The notes beneath the pieces are model-generated. The model searched no databases and was not told the origin of the DNA. It worked only from the letters and a program-made list of their open reading frames with translations. DNA of 64,000 nt from a virus. Position numbers and translations under genes: made by a program. The stretch is taken from positions 1 to 64,000 of the IMG/VR virus record IMGVR_UViG_3300025000_000090, one strand, 5' to 3'. Shown one piece after another: positions 1 through 9,217 of this stretch. Position 1 is the stretch's first letter. Each line of letters starts with the position of its first letter.

Positions 1-3000
1 CCATCAAGACCAAATCTTGATGATGTTGAATGGGAGTTTAATTATAATTGGATTGAAGCTAGGGGATTTAGTGGATTTGAGTTTGATGAAGAATATTCTT
101 GTAATAGATTCTTACTACAAGACTTAACTGATGAAGAACTTAAACATAGGTGTCTCGATAAGAATGGTGGTATTATAGATATGCTCTATAATAACTTCTT
201 CAAGAAAGATGGCAGTAGGAAGGATTATATGAATGTTAGAACTTATATAAGACAACTATTTAAAAAGCCATTAGGAAGACCAATCTATGCTAATGTACCA
301 AAGAATCTAATGTTGTTCGGAACACGTGATGGAGGCAAGGATCTATTTGAAAATCAGATAGTTATAAAATCTGATGGTAGTAAAATAAAAATAAAAGATA
401 TAATTATAGGAGATAAAATATATGGATCTAATGGAAAACTAACAAATGTAATATCTAAAGAAAATTATTACGATCAAGTTCAATATAAAGTTACTTTAAC
501 TGACGGAAGGGAAGTTATATGTGGTGGTGGTCATTTGTGGGAAGTTAATAAAATGGGAAAGAAAAATTTGGTTATTGAAACAAAAACAATGTTTGATAAA
601 TTTAAATATAGTAAAAATTTAGATGGGTCAGATACTTATATCTATTCAATAAAGCAAACGAAACCAGTTGAATATGATGAAAAAAAACTTGCAGTAAACC
701 CCTATATAATGGGTGCATTGCTTGGAGATGGAACAATGACTACACTAACTATAAGATTAGCTTGTAATGATTCTGACATTTTAGATAAATTTAAAACAAT
801 ACTTGGGGACGAATATTGTTTTAAGTATGATTCGTCAACTAATAATAATTATAATATTTCATATATTCCAAATAGAACTAGAGGGGGGAAAAATAATCCA
901 TTGAAAGATTCAATTTTTTTAAATGGATGGAATTTAAAAGGCGAAGCAAAACATATTCCAGAAGTATATAAAACTTCATCAATAGAACAAAGACTAGAAT
1001 TAGTTAAAGGATTAATGGATACTGATGGATCTTGTAATTCAGATGGGTCTTGTGAATTTACAAATAAAAGTAAGAAGCTAATTGATGACCTTGCTGAAGT
1101 ATTAAGAAGTCTTGGTATAAGATGCCAAATTGGTATTGATAATAGAACAGGATATGAGGGAAATATTAAAGGGCATAAATATATACGTGGTGTTTATTAT
1201 AGGTTATTTATAAATACAACAACTCCAATATTTCATCTTCAAAGAAAGTTGAATAAACAATTAGGGAAAATACATAGAAAATCACAAGATTTCATTTCTA
1301 TTAAAAATATAGAAAAATTAGAAGTTATGCCATCTGTATGTATTGGTGTAGATAGTATTGACAATTGTTTTTTAACAGATAATTATGTCGTAACACATAA
1401 TTCTTGGTTAGCATCAAACGTAGCAGACCATGAGATATTATTTGATGGTATTAGACAGTATGAGAAGCATCCTACAGAAATACCAGTAGCTGAAGTTGTA
1501 GTGGGTGCAGCTATATCTGATAAATCTAGGGATTTACTAAAGAAGGCAGTATTTATAATAGACAACTTACCTGGTAAATATAACAAAGGAACAAAGTCTG
1601 AAATCCCATGTCCATTCTATAAAGCCATGAGCGGTAGTATTGCTGCTAATAAAGACTATGAGCATAAATACAAGAAGAAGGTTGGGGGAGAGATGAAGGA
1701 TGTTGGTACTGGTGCTATAATTAAACATAGGATTTTTACAACAGAGAATCCTGAAGCTGCTGCCGGAGGAAGGCCAGGTACTATTATTGTGGAAGAAATA
1801 GGATTAATGGGTAACTTAATATCAGTTCACTCCGGTAATGTGGCTGCTCAGAATGATTCTGGAGAGAAATTTGGTAGTTCCCTATATCTGGGTACTGGTG
1901 GTAATGTTGAGAAGATACAGGAAGCTGAACTTATATTTAAGGCTCCATCTGGATTTGAAATGCTTGAGTTTGATAATATATGGGAACCTGAAAATCAAGA
2001 AAAGATATGTTGGTTTATTCCAGCAACCCATATGGCTAGAAATTTTAAGGATGCCAATGGTAATACTGATGTAGAAGCTGCTACTAAATTCTTTGAACGT
2101 AGGAGATTAGATGCATCCAAATCCCCATCTAAGAAAGCTTTTGAGATGGAGAAGATGAACTATCCATTAGTTCCATCTGAGATGTTTATTAATGCCGGCA
2201 ATAATCAATTCCCTACATCTGATATTAAACATCATTATTCAAGACTTATGTCTAGTAAAAAAACTCTAGATTTAAGTTATAAGGTGGAATTTATTATTCA
2301 AGAGGATGGTAAAATAGGCATAAAAAATGTCAAAAAAGAACCAATTAGAGAGTATCCAGTTAAGTCTGGGGGAAATTCAGATATAAGTGGTTGTGTTGAA
2401 ATATTTGCAATGCCAGTATTAAATGATGATGGTAATGTACCTAGCAATATATATATTTCTTCACTCGATCCAATTGATGATGATGATAATACTGATATAA
2501 CTAGATCACTACAATCATTCTGGATAATGAATAGACTAACTGGAGAACTATGTTTAGAATATACTGGTAGAACTGAATACGTTGCAGATTTCTATGAACA
2601 ATGTAGAAGGGCATTAATATATTATAATGCTAGATGTAATTATGAAAATAACAAAAAGGGATTCTTTGGTCATATGTATAACAAGGCTGCATTATATTTG
2701 CTTGTAGAAACTCCTGAAATATTGTTACAAAAAGATGTTCAGAAATCAAGAGGTGTGGGCAATAAATCTCTTGGAACAAATACTAATGCTGACGTAATAT
2801 CACTCGGTATAGATTATATCCTTCAATGGCTATCAGAACAAGCATATAACCATCCAGTTGGAGTAATGAATCTGCATACAATCAAATCACCAGCATTGTT
2901 GAGGGAATTCTTATCATATAAACCGGGAGGCAACTTTGACAGGATATCTTCATTGATATTGTTATTTATACTCAGGGAAGATAGAAGGAGAATTGTAGTT

Positions 3001-3084
3001 GATGCTAAGAAGCGTAGAGCTGGAGCATTAAGTGATCCGTTCTTTAATGATGATAGATGGAACAATAACCAAAGTGTATATTAA
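1..3084 (+). CDS. terL: Terminase large subunit, 5'-partial, interrupted by an intein
   Basis: This is the packaging motor ATPase and nuclease that translocates and cuts phage DNA. The frame is open from base 1: about 60 codons precede the first ATG at 181, so the true start lies outside the window. After removal of the intein (340..1401) the exteins join to a Walker A loop GTRDGGK-S followed by WLASN. A Walker B-like TIIVEEIG follows near 1780-1800. The C-terminal RNase H-fold nuclease is suggested by SSLDPIDDDD (about 2460-2490) and by the NARCNYENNKKG stretch (about 2630-2660). The portal gene lies 55 nt downstream, the normal order in crAss-like phages. The ATPase is probably inactive until the intein splices out, because the insertion splits the P-loop between Lys and Ser. 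Confidence 0.9.
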   Translation, partial: PSRPNLDDVEWEFNYNWIEARGFSGFEFDEEYSCNRFLLQDLTDEELKHRCLDKNGGIIDMLYNNFFKKDGSRKDYMNVRTYIRQLFKKPLGRPIYANVPKNLMLFGTRDGGKDLFENQIVIKSDGSKIKIKDIIIGDKIYGSNGKLTNVISKENYYDQVQYKVTLTDGREVICGGGHLWEVNKMGKKNLVIETKTMFDKFKYSKNLDGSDTYIYSIKQTKPVEYDEKKLAVNPYIMGALLGDGTMTTLTIRLACNDSDILDKFKTILGDEYCFKYDSSTNNNYNISYIPNRTRGGKNNPLKDSIFLNGWNLKGEAKHIPEVYKTSSIEQRLELVKGLMDTDGSCNSDGSCEFTNKSKKLIDDLAEVLRSLGIRCQIGIDNRTGYEGNIKGHKYIRGVYYRLFINTTTPIFHLQRKLNKQLGKIHRKSQDFISIKNIEKLEVMPSVCIGVDSIDNCFLTDNYVVTHNSWLASNVADHEILFDGIRQYEKHPTEIPVAEVVVGAAISDKSRDLLKKAVFIIDNLPGKYNKGTKSEIPCPFYKAMSGSIAANKDYEHKYKKKVGGEMKDVGTGAIIKHRIFTTENPEAAAGGRPGTIIVEEIGLMGNLISVHSGNVAAQNDSGEKFGSSLYLGTGGNVEKIQEAELIFKAPSGFEMLEFDNIWEPENQEKICWFIPATHMARNFKDANGNTDVEAATKFFERRRLDASKSPSKKAFEMEKMNYPLVPSEMFINAGNNQFPTSDIKHHYSRLMSSKKTLDLSYKVEFIIQEDGKIGIKNVKKEPIREYPVKSGGNSDISGCVEIFAMPVLNDDGNVPSNIYISSLDPIDDDDNTDITRSLQSFWIMNRLTGELCLEYTGRTEYVADFYEQCRRALIYYNARCNYENNKKGFFGHMYNKAALYLLVETPEILLQKDVQKSRGVGNKSLGTNTNADVISLGIDYILQWLSEQAYNHPVGVMNLHTIKSPALLREFLSYKPGGNFDRISSLILLFILREDRRRIVVDAKKRRAGALSDPFFNDDRWNNNQSVY
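340..1401 (+). mobile_element. Class 3-type intein with LAGLIDADG homing endonuclease, in TerL
   Basis: This in-frame insertion of 354 codons sits between Lys of the TerL Walker A motif and the +1 Ser (TCT at 1402). The first intein residue is Asp instead of the usual Cys or Ser nucleophile. The splicing blocks show Trp in block B (GGGHLWEV), Cys in block F (SVCIGVDS) and Thr before the terminal His-Asn (VVTHN). That is the WCT triplet known from class 3 inteins, in which the block F Cys starts splicing. The endonuclease has two LAGLIDADG-type motifs, GALLGDG and GLMDTDG, about 100 residues apart, so it looks intact. The insertion point is highly conserved in terminases, a typical intein target. 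Confidence 0.88.
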
Positions 3085-3089
3085 ATAAA

Positions 3090-3122
3090 TTTGCAATAAA
3101 GATAATTCCTATATAATTTTGT
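3090..3122 (+). promoter_or_regulatory. Bacteroides-type promoter upstream of the portal gene
   Basis: A -33 box TTTG (3090-3093), a 20-nt spacer and a -7 box TAATTTTG followed by T (3114-3122) match the published Bacteroides primary sigma factor consensus exactly. The element lies in the 55-nt TerL-portal gap and would start transcription about 10 nt before the portal ATG at 3140. Confidence 0.6.
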
Positions 3123-3139
3123 TATTTTAAAAAATAAGC

Positions 3140-5506
3140 ATGAGTGATACTTTTAATGTACCAGTATTCCCAAAACAAGCAATCCCAGATTCAAAGAAGA
3201 CTGAAGATTGGTATAAGCAAAATATAGAGATAGGAGTTTCTTTGGTAAATTATCAAAGAGATAATGGACTTAGGTCTGATAGAAAAGAAAAGATATCAAA
3301 TATAAACCTATTTAATGATATTGTAGATAGGGAGGAGATTGAAACTGTAATAAACCCCTATAACCTGGCTGGGAAGTTTCCAGATACATACAAAAACTAT
3401 CCAGTTGCAAATGGTAACTTAAATTTATTGTTTGGGGAAGAAAGAAAGAGATTATTTAATCCAGTATCATATGTAGTTAATGATGACGTAGTCAGTTCTG
3501 GTCAACAAATAATTACTGAGAAATTCAATCAATTAATGGTTGAACAAATAACCAATGAATTCTTTGACCAAGAGCAAGCTAAAAAGGCAATACAAGAATT
3601 AGACAGATGGAGTAAATATACTTATCAGGATATGTATGAAAGGATGTCTAATCAAGTTATACAATACTTTATTAATACAACGGATATTAAGGAGCATTGG
3701 AGTAAGAACTTTGAAGACTTACTTATACAGGGGGAAGAACTTGCAAGTATAGATATCCTTGGTGGTAATTTAGTATTTGAAAGACTTAACCCATTAGACG
3801 TTGTTACATTTAGGACTGCTGATAGTTATAAGGTTGAAGATTCTGATTGGATTGTAATATCTAAATTTGTACCAATTGGAGTTGTAATAGACAACTATCA
3901 TACTTATTTATCAACATCAGATAAAGATTATCTTGAAGAAATATATACCACAAAAACTTCTGGTTCAAAACTAATTCCAGACGGACAATTACTTACTGAC
4001 AGATACAATATTAATGATTCCCTTAGATATATGGGAATGGATAAAGTTGTTAGGGCCGGTTCTGGAGGAGTTAGGGCATTCAATAGAGCATTTGATGAAA
4101 GTGGCAATATTAGGGTAACTAGAGTGCTGTGGAAGGGTCAGCGAAGAATTGGAATTATTGATTATAAAGATAATGAAGGTAGGGACCAAAAGAAATATGT
4201 TGATGGTAAATATACTCCAGATACACAAAATGGAGAAAAGGTCAAATGGGTATATATCTCAGAATGGAATGAAGGAACTAAAATTGGTGCAACTATATAT
4301 TTAAAATATGGTCCAAGACCAATACAATTTAGGGATCCTGATAATCCATCCATATGCCATCCTGGAATTGTAGGTAACATCCTAAACACAAACTCAGCAC
4401 AAGCTAAATCTTTAATGAGTTATATGAAGCCATATCAGCTTCTATATAACTTCTTTATGTATAGGTTGCAACAAGACTTTATTAAATACCAAGGGCATAT
4501 TGCTAAATTTAATCTCGCTAAGAAACCAGATAACTGGTCTATGGACAAGATTATGTTCTATATGCAGCAATTTGGTATAATGATAGAGGATCCATTTAAT
4601 GAAGGATTAGAAGGAGCTTCTACTGGTAAATTAGCCGGAACAATGAATGAGTCGTCTGGAAGTATGCAGATTGGTGATGCCAATATGATTCAGATGAATA
4701 TGAACATGTTAGAATTCCTTGAAAATAGGATTGCTGATATTTCAGGGGTAACGCCCCAGCGTAAGGGAGCTATTTCCAACAGAGAAACTGTTGGTGGTGT
4801 AGAAAGGTCTGTAATGCAATCAAGCAATAATACTGAAAAATATTTTAGTTTACATGATAATTTCAGGGTTAGATGCTTAAAAATATTAATTGGTACTGCT
4901 GCTATTGCATGGAAGGATAAAAAGGAGAAGAGATCATTTGTCCTGGATGATGGCACAAAGACCGTATTGGATTTTGATGGTTCAGTTTTCATGCAAGGAA
5001 CTTATGGAGTTGCAACTAATGCTTCTTCTGATGTAACCAACATGATGAATGAGATGAAAGCTCTTGCTCAACCATACATGCAAAACGAAGGTTCATTGTC
5101 TACAATAATGGATGTATTTATGACAAAAGATCCAGCTTCATTAAAAAGAAAAATAGAGAAAGCTGAAGAAGATATGAGACAAAGACAGAAAGAATCTGAA
5201 GAAAGACAATTGCAAGGACAGCAAGCTGAAATTGATTCAAATGAAAGAATGTTACAGGATCAAAGGGATCATGAACTATTACTTAAAGAGATGGAGTTAA
5301 ACAACAAGTTAGAGATAGAATTATTGAAACAGCAATCTACTGAAGGAATTGATAACTCAGATGCATTAGCTAAAATTAGTCTTGATAAAGAGAAATTAAT
5401 GCAAAATTTCAAATTAAAGAGTAGACAGATGACTGAAATTGAACGTCACAATTTGCAAGCAGAATCAATTTCAAGGATGCAAAAGAAGTCAAGTCAATCA
5501 AAATAG
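3140..5506 (+). CDS. Portal protein
   Basis: This 788-residue protein follows TerL directly and has the size and position of crAss-like portal proteins, which form the dodecameric DNA channel at the capsid vertex. I see a mixed alpha/beta body and a long charged C-terminal helical region from about residue 670, rich in Gln, Glu and Lys (for example QRQKESEERQLQGQQ) and likely coiled coil. That fits a portal barrel or crown extension. The call rests on position, length and general resemblance rather than on a single catalytic motif. The leader is A-rich (TTTTAAAAAATAAGC) and has no Shine-Dalgarno, as in Bacteroidota genes. It ends with TAG. Confidence 0.8.
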   Translation: MSDTFNVPVFPKQAIPDSKKTEDWYKQNIEIGVSLVNYQRDNGLRSDRKEKISNINLFNDIVDREEIETVINPYNLAGKFPDTYKNYPVANGNLNLLFGEERKRLFNPVSYVVNDDVVSSGQQIITEKFNQLMVEQITNEFFDQEQAKKAIQELDRWSKYTYQDMYERMSNQVIQYFINTTDIKEHWSKNFEDLLIQGEELASIDILGGNLVFERLNPLDVVTFRTADSYKVEDSDWIVISKFVPIGVVIDNYHTYLSTSDKDYLEEIYTTKTSGSKLIPDGQLLTDRYNINDSLRYMGMDKVVRAGSGGVRAFNRAFDESGNIRVTRVLWKGQRRIGIIDYKDNEGRDQKKYVDGKYTPDTQNGEKVKWVYISEWNEGTKIGATIYLKYGPRPIQFRDPDNPSICHPGIVGNILNTNSAQAKSLMSYMKPYQLLYNFFMYRLQQDFIKYQGHIAKFNLAKKPDNWSMDKIMFYMQQFGIMIEDPFNEGLEGASTGKLAGTMNESSGSMQIGDANMIQMNMNMLEFLENRIADISGVTPQRKGAISNRETVGGVERSVMQSSNNTEKYFSLHDNFRVRCLKILIGTAAIAWKDKKEKRSFVLDDGTKTVLDFDGSVFMQGTYGVATNASSDVTNMMNEMKALAQPYMQNEGSLSTIMDVFMTKDPASLKRKIEKAEEDMRQRQKESEERQLQGQQAEIDSNERMLQDQRDHELLLKEMELNNKLEIELLKQQSTEGIDNSDALAKISLDKEKLMQNFKLKSRQMTEIERHNLQAESISRMQKKSSQSK

Positions 5507-5518
5507 TTATACTAGAAG

Positions 5519-5570
5519 GTAATTAATTATAAATTTCTTAGGTTTATAATTAATTACTTTATAATTTCGT
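5519..5570 (+). promoter_or_regulatory. 15-bp perfect inverted repeat overlapping a possible promoter
   Basis: Arms GTAATTAATTATAAA (5519-5533) and its exact reverse complement (5543-5557) flank the 9-nt loop TTTCTTAGG. A near-consensus Bacteroides promoter overlaps it: -33 TTAG (5538-5541, inside the loop), a 20-nt spacer, then -7 TAATTTCG followed by T (5562-5570). Each box has one mismatch. It could be an operator-promoter or an RNA hairpin, since it lies between the portal and the scaffold candidate. Confidence 0.45.
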
Positions 5571-5593
5571 CACACCTAAAAAACAAATATAGA

Positions 5594-6736
5594 ATGGCAG
5601 AAGAAAAATTAAATCAAGACATGGTGTTTAATCCTTCCTTTTTGGAGGATACATCAATTAAAAAAGATCCTGATAATAAGGAACAAAAAGAAGAGTTAAA
5701 TTTATTTGAAAATATTGGTCTGATCCAAGAAGCAAATAAGAAACAAGTTAATGACGAACCAGGACAAAAGGTAGAAAAAATTGATAATAGCCAGTCTCCT
5801 GATAATACTAAAGGTTCTTCTTTGTTTTCTGTTGTTTTAGGTAAAGACTTGACGGAGGCTGGCGCATTATCTACTTTTGATGAAGAAAAAATAAAGGAAA
5901 TTGCCACTAAAGACGGAGATGAAGCTGCAATTAAATATATGTTTCAGAAACAATTAGAGGTAAATAAAAAGGAATTACAAACAAATGACGATTCCCAATA
6001 TCAAGAGTATTTAACAATGGTTAGTGGTGGAGTATCCAAACAAGAAGCTACTGGAATAGTACAACTTGAAAACTTTGCAAAGAGTTTTAAAGGCATGGAT
6101 TTAAAGGGGGAGGATGACAATGCTGTTCAAGCAAGAAAAGATATTCTTACTTTAAATTATAGATTGAATACGAAATTCTCAGATGATAAGATTACCAAAC
6201 TGGTAAACAAATCATACGAAGATGGATCTGATGTAGATGAAGTTGACGAAGCTTCACAAAACATTCTTGAATATATTGCTGAGACAAAACAAAACAATAT
6301 AAAACAAGCTCAAGATCAAAAAATTGCTAGAGAAACGGCAATTGCAAAATATACAACAGATCAAAAAGCCTTAATAGAAACCACTGATGAATATTTTAAG
6401 GGTGACAAGGTTACAAAGGTTGTAAAAGAAAAAATGATTAAACTGTTAACAAGTCCAGCAAAACTAAAGGATGGAAGCATCAACAATCAATTATGGGCTA
6501 AAAGAGATGAGAATCCAATTGCTTTTGATGCTAAAGTAGCATACTTAGAAGCCATTGGATTTTTTGATGATAAACCATTGGATAAATTTGTAAAAAATGC
6601 TGAAACAAAAGTAACAACTGGATTACAGGCATTCCTACAAGATAATGAGGGAAGATCATATAAAGGTTCAATGGGTAAATCTTTCAGCGAAACAGTTACA
6701 AATAAAGAAGATCCATTTTCAATCTTCTTAAAATGA
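5594..6736 (+). CDS. Putative capsid scaffolding/assembly protein
   Basis: The product has 380 residues, is strongly acidic and Lys/Glu/Gln rich, and is predicted largely helical with a disordered N-terminal third (many Asp, Glu, Asn, Lys and no Cys). It lies between the portal and the major capsid gene, where tailed phages usually encode the scaffold. I see no protease motif. The function is inferred from position and composition only; it could instead be a minor head protein. The gene ends 23 nt before the capsid start. Confidence 0.5.
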   Translation: MAEEKLNQDMVFNPSFLEDTSIKKDPDNKEQKEELNLFENIGLIQEANKKQVNDEPGQKVEKIDNSQSPDNTKGSSLFSVVLGKDLTEAGALSTFDEEKIKEIATKDGDEAAIKYMFQKQLEVNKKELQTNDDSQYQEYLTMVSGGVSKQEATGIVQLENFAKSFKGMDLKGEDDNAVQARKDILTLNYRLNTKFSDDKITKLVNKSYEDGSDVDEVDEASQNILEYIAETKQNNIKQAQDQKIARETAIAKYTTDQKALIETTDEYFKGDKVTKVVKEKMIKLLTSPAKLKDGSINNQLWAKRDENPIAFDAKVAYLEAIGFFDDKPLDKFVKNAETKVTTGLQAFLQDNEGRSYKGSMGKSFSETVTNKEDPFSIFLK

Positions 6737-6759
6737 AAAAGTTTTAAATTTAAATAAAT

Positions 6760-8259
6760 ATGAGTAATAATCAAATTACGCCCTTACAGATCATAGATCC
6801 AAAATATTGGTCAGGTCTTACTAGAGATCAACATCTTGCATGGGCTTATGGAAAATCACCTCAATACATTGACAAGACTTTGGAAACAGTATATGAAGTG
6901 AATTATGGTGATGATAATTTAGTGTCATTTGTAAATAAGTTTCCAGTAATGGAAATTGAAACAGATGATCCATACCGTTGGAGATTAATGGGTGCAGAGG
7001 AAAGAAATATTCCTCTTGTTAAAGCATCTTTAACATCAAGTGGTTCTCAAGTGGCATCAACTGATCAAGCTGGTATTGCACGTGGATTTTTCTATATGTG
7101 GTTCCCAGAACGTTATTTTGAAGTAACTACACACATTGTTGGTGAAAATCCAGAAACTTATCAAGTACGTATAGTCGAAGATCCTGTTCAGGATGGAGCT
7201 TATTGGCGTTATAAAGTTCAGAATTTTACTTCTGATGATTCCGCTTTCTTACCATACGATGAACTGGCAGTTGACACCCGTTGGAAAGAATTGTACGGAC
7301 AAACTGAACAAGAATTATCTGAAAGGGGTAATGGAGTTCACCATGCTTCTCATTTTGAAATGGAAAATACCTTATCAATGATTCGTAAGAATTATGATGT
7401 TCCTGGTAATATGATTGGAGCTAAGAATCCAGCTATGGGCATGCAATTTGTTGGTGCTGATGGTAAAGTCCACACTAAATGGATTGATAAACTTGGATGG
7501 GATTTCTATAAACAATTTAGACGTGATAAAGCACGATTGTTGATGTATGGTAAATCCAATAAAATGGCCGATGGATCATTTGGTCATAAGGGAGAAAGTG
7601 GAAACACTATCCGTTCTGGATTTGGCTTATATGAACAAATGGAATCTGGTAACTTGATGTATTTCAATACATTTAGTTTAGATATGCTTTCAAGTTTTGC
7701 AATGCAACTTTCTGTAGGTAAGATTAAAGAAGACAAACGTGAGTTTGTTTTGTCTACTGGAGAATGGGGTGCTTTAGAATTCCATAAAGCTGCTAAAGGT
7801 ACTGCATCCAATATTTCTTGGTTACGATCTGACCATAACTTTAAACAAGGCGGTAAGGAATTAGATGAAACTCAAATTGGAACTTATACTTTTGTTAATG
7901 GAATTAAATTCCATGTGATAATTGATCCAATGAAAGATAATCCAGTTCTTCATACTAAACGTTTTAAAGAAGGTCTTGCTGAATCATATACTTATGATAT
8001 CTGGGATTTTGGCACTACCAATGGTAACTCAAATATTCAACGTGTATCATTGAAAGGTAATCATGAAGTTCACCGTTATATTCCTGGATTACGTGATCCA
8101 TTTACTCCCGGTGGAGAAGGATACACTGGAGATAATGGAGCTGCCATAATGACTGCTTCATCTAAAGATGGTTATTCTGTATATAAAGCCGCATGGCTTG
8201 GTATATTAATTAGAAATGTTAAACGTACTGGTAGGCTTCGTCCTAATGTACTTCGATAG
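6760..8259 (+). CDS. Major capsid protein
   Basis: This 499-residue protein sits two genes after the portal and is followed at once by a strong hairpin terminator, as expected for the most abundant virion protein. It is rich in aromatic residues and looks like an HK97-fold shell protein of crAss-like length. Its codon use is unlike its neighbours: arginine is mostly CGT (about 18 CGN against only a few AGA/AGG), whereas nearby genes use AGA/AGG almost throughout. This suggests selection for very high translation. The start has an A/T-rich leader (TTTAAATTTAAATAAAT) without Shine-Dalgarno. Confidence 0.82.
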   Translation: MSNNQITPLQIIDPKYWSGLTRDQHLAWAYGKSPQYIDKTLETVYEVNYGDDNLVSFVNKFPVMEIETDDPYRWRLMGAEERNIPLVKASLTSSGSQVASTDQAGIARGFFYMWFPERYFEVTTHIVGENPETYQVRIVEDPVQDGAYWRYKVQNFTSDDSAFLPYDELAVDTRWKELYGQTEQELSERGNGVHHASHFEMENTLSMIRKNYDVPGNMIGAKNPAMGMQFVGADGKVHTKWIDKLGWDFYKQFRRDKARLLMYGKSNKMADGSFGHKGESGNTIRSGFGLYEQMESGNLMYFNTFSLDMLSSFAMQLSVGKIKEDKREFVLSTGEWGALEFHKAAKGTASNISWLRSDHNFKQGGKELDETQIGTYTFVNGIKFHVIIDPMKDNPVLHTKRFKEGLAESYTYDIWDFGTTNGNSNIQRVSLKGNHEVHRYIPGLRDPFTPGGEGYTGDNGAAIMTASSKDGYSVYKAAWLGILIRNVKRTGRLRPNVLR

Positions 8260-8266
8260 TATAATC

Positions 8267-8300
8267 GGAGAGGGGTTATATCCTCTCTCCTTTATTTTTT
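8267..8300 (+). terminator. Intrinsic terminator after the major capsid gene
   Basis: GGAGAGGGG (8267-8275) pairs with TCCTCTCTCC (8281-8290; one G:T pair) around a short TTATA loop, followed by TTTATTTTTT. It lies 8 nt after the capsid stop codon. Confidence 0.85.
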
Positions 8301-8332
8301 GTCTAAAACCTAAATAATTTAAAAACAAATTT

Positions 8333-9217
8333 ATGACAACAGAAGAAGCAATTAAAAAAGAATTTTTAGAAAAAAAGAAAATTATTATAATGCCATCTCC
8401 AAGAGGAGGAAAAATGATTACAGATCCAAGACACATAGCTTACTTTAAAATGGATGGAGCTACAACTTCATTCTGTTTACCAAGGAATGAGCGTGGTGAT
8501 TTAGTAAACATATTCAAGAGTGACGAAGAAAAAGAGTTCTTTGAACAACAATTGGGACTAGATCTTAACGTAAGGAAGCCAGGTAATCATTTTGAAAAGA
8601 TGCAGGTAACAGTTACAAAAGATGCTGGTTTAATGCATAAAGGGGAGTCATATAACATGAGTGACCCTATGGATAATCTAAGAGCAAGGATTCTTATGGT
8701 TCAACCAACAGTAGCTCCTAGCTGGAAAGAAAGATTGAGCCGTGTTGAATATCAATGGGCTATTATTGATGAATCACAATTAAATAATGAAGCTGAAGTT
8801 GAATATAACTCTCAACAGGAATTTTGGATGTATCTTGGTAAAATTGGTGATGATGTTCCAAAAATGAGACAAACTCTAATGGTGTACTTCAATACAATTA
8901 GTTCTACTAAAAAGATACAGATTGATATTTCAAAAGTAGCATTAAGAAAAGAATACAATGAAATTCATGCAGACAAAGGTCAGCGTGAAAACTTCTTATC
9001 TATTGTTTCTGCACCTACATTTAAAAATAAGTTAATTGTATTACAGGCTTTAGAATGTGGAGCAATTAAAAAAGAAGGAAATAATGCATATATCTTTACT
9101 GGATTTGATGAAACATTCACTTTTAACGATATTGCAGAAAGAGTTGGTTCCTTAAAAGAATCTCAAGATAATCTATATTTTAAACTTATAGATCAAATAG
9201 AAAAAGGAAATAAATAA
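8333..9217 (+). CDS. Conserved virion-associated protein (head module), function unknown
   Basis: The 294-residue product has no motif I recognise. It starts after the capsid terminator and overlaps the next gene by one base (TAATG), so it is translationally coupled to the three neck-type genes. The N-terminal segment is basic (KKKIIIMPSPRGGKM); the middle is beta-rich and the C-terminal part mixed (FTGFDETFTFNDIAERVGSL). By position it is probably a head completion or auxiliary capsid protein. Because it follows the terminator it must rely on readthrough or an unseen promoter; TATTTTTTG at 8293-8301 resembles a -7 box but with one extra T. Confidence 0.45.
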   Translation: MTTEEAIKKEFLEKKKIIIMPSPRGGKMITDPRHIAYFKMDGATTSFCLPRNERGDLVNIFKSDEEKEFFEQQLGLDLNVRKPGNHFEKMQVTVTKDAGLMHKGESYNMSDPMDNLRARILMVQPTVAPSWKERLSRVEYQWAIIDESQLNNEAEVEYNSQQEFWMYLGKIGDDVPKMRQTLMVYFNTISSTKKIQIDISKVALRKEYNEIHADKGQRENFLSIVSAPTFKNKLIVLQALECGAIKKEGNNAYIFTGFDETFTFNDIAERVGSLKESQDNLYFKLIDQIEKGNK

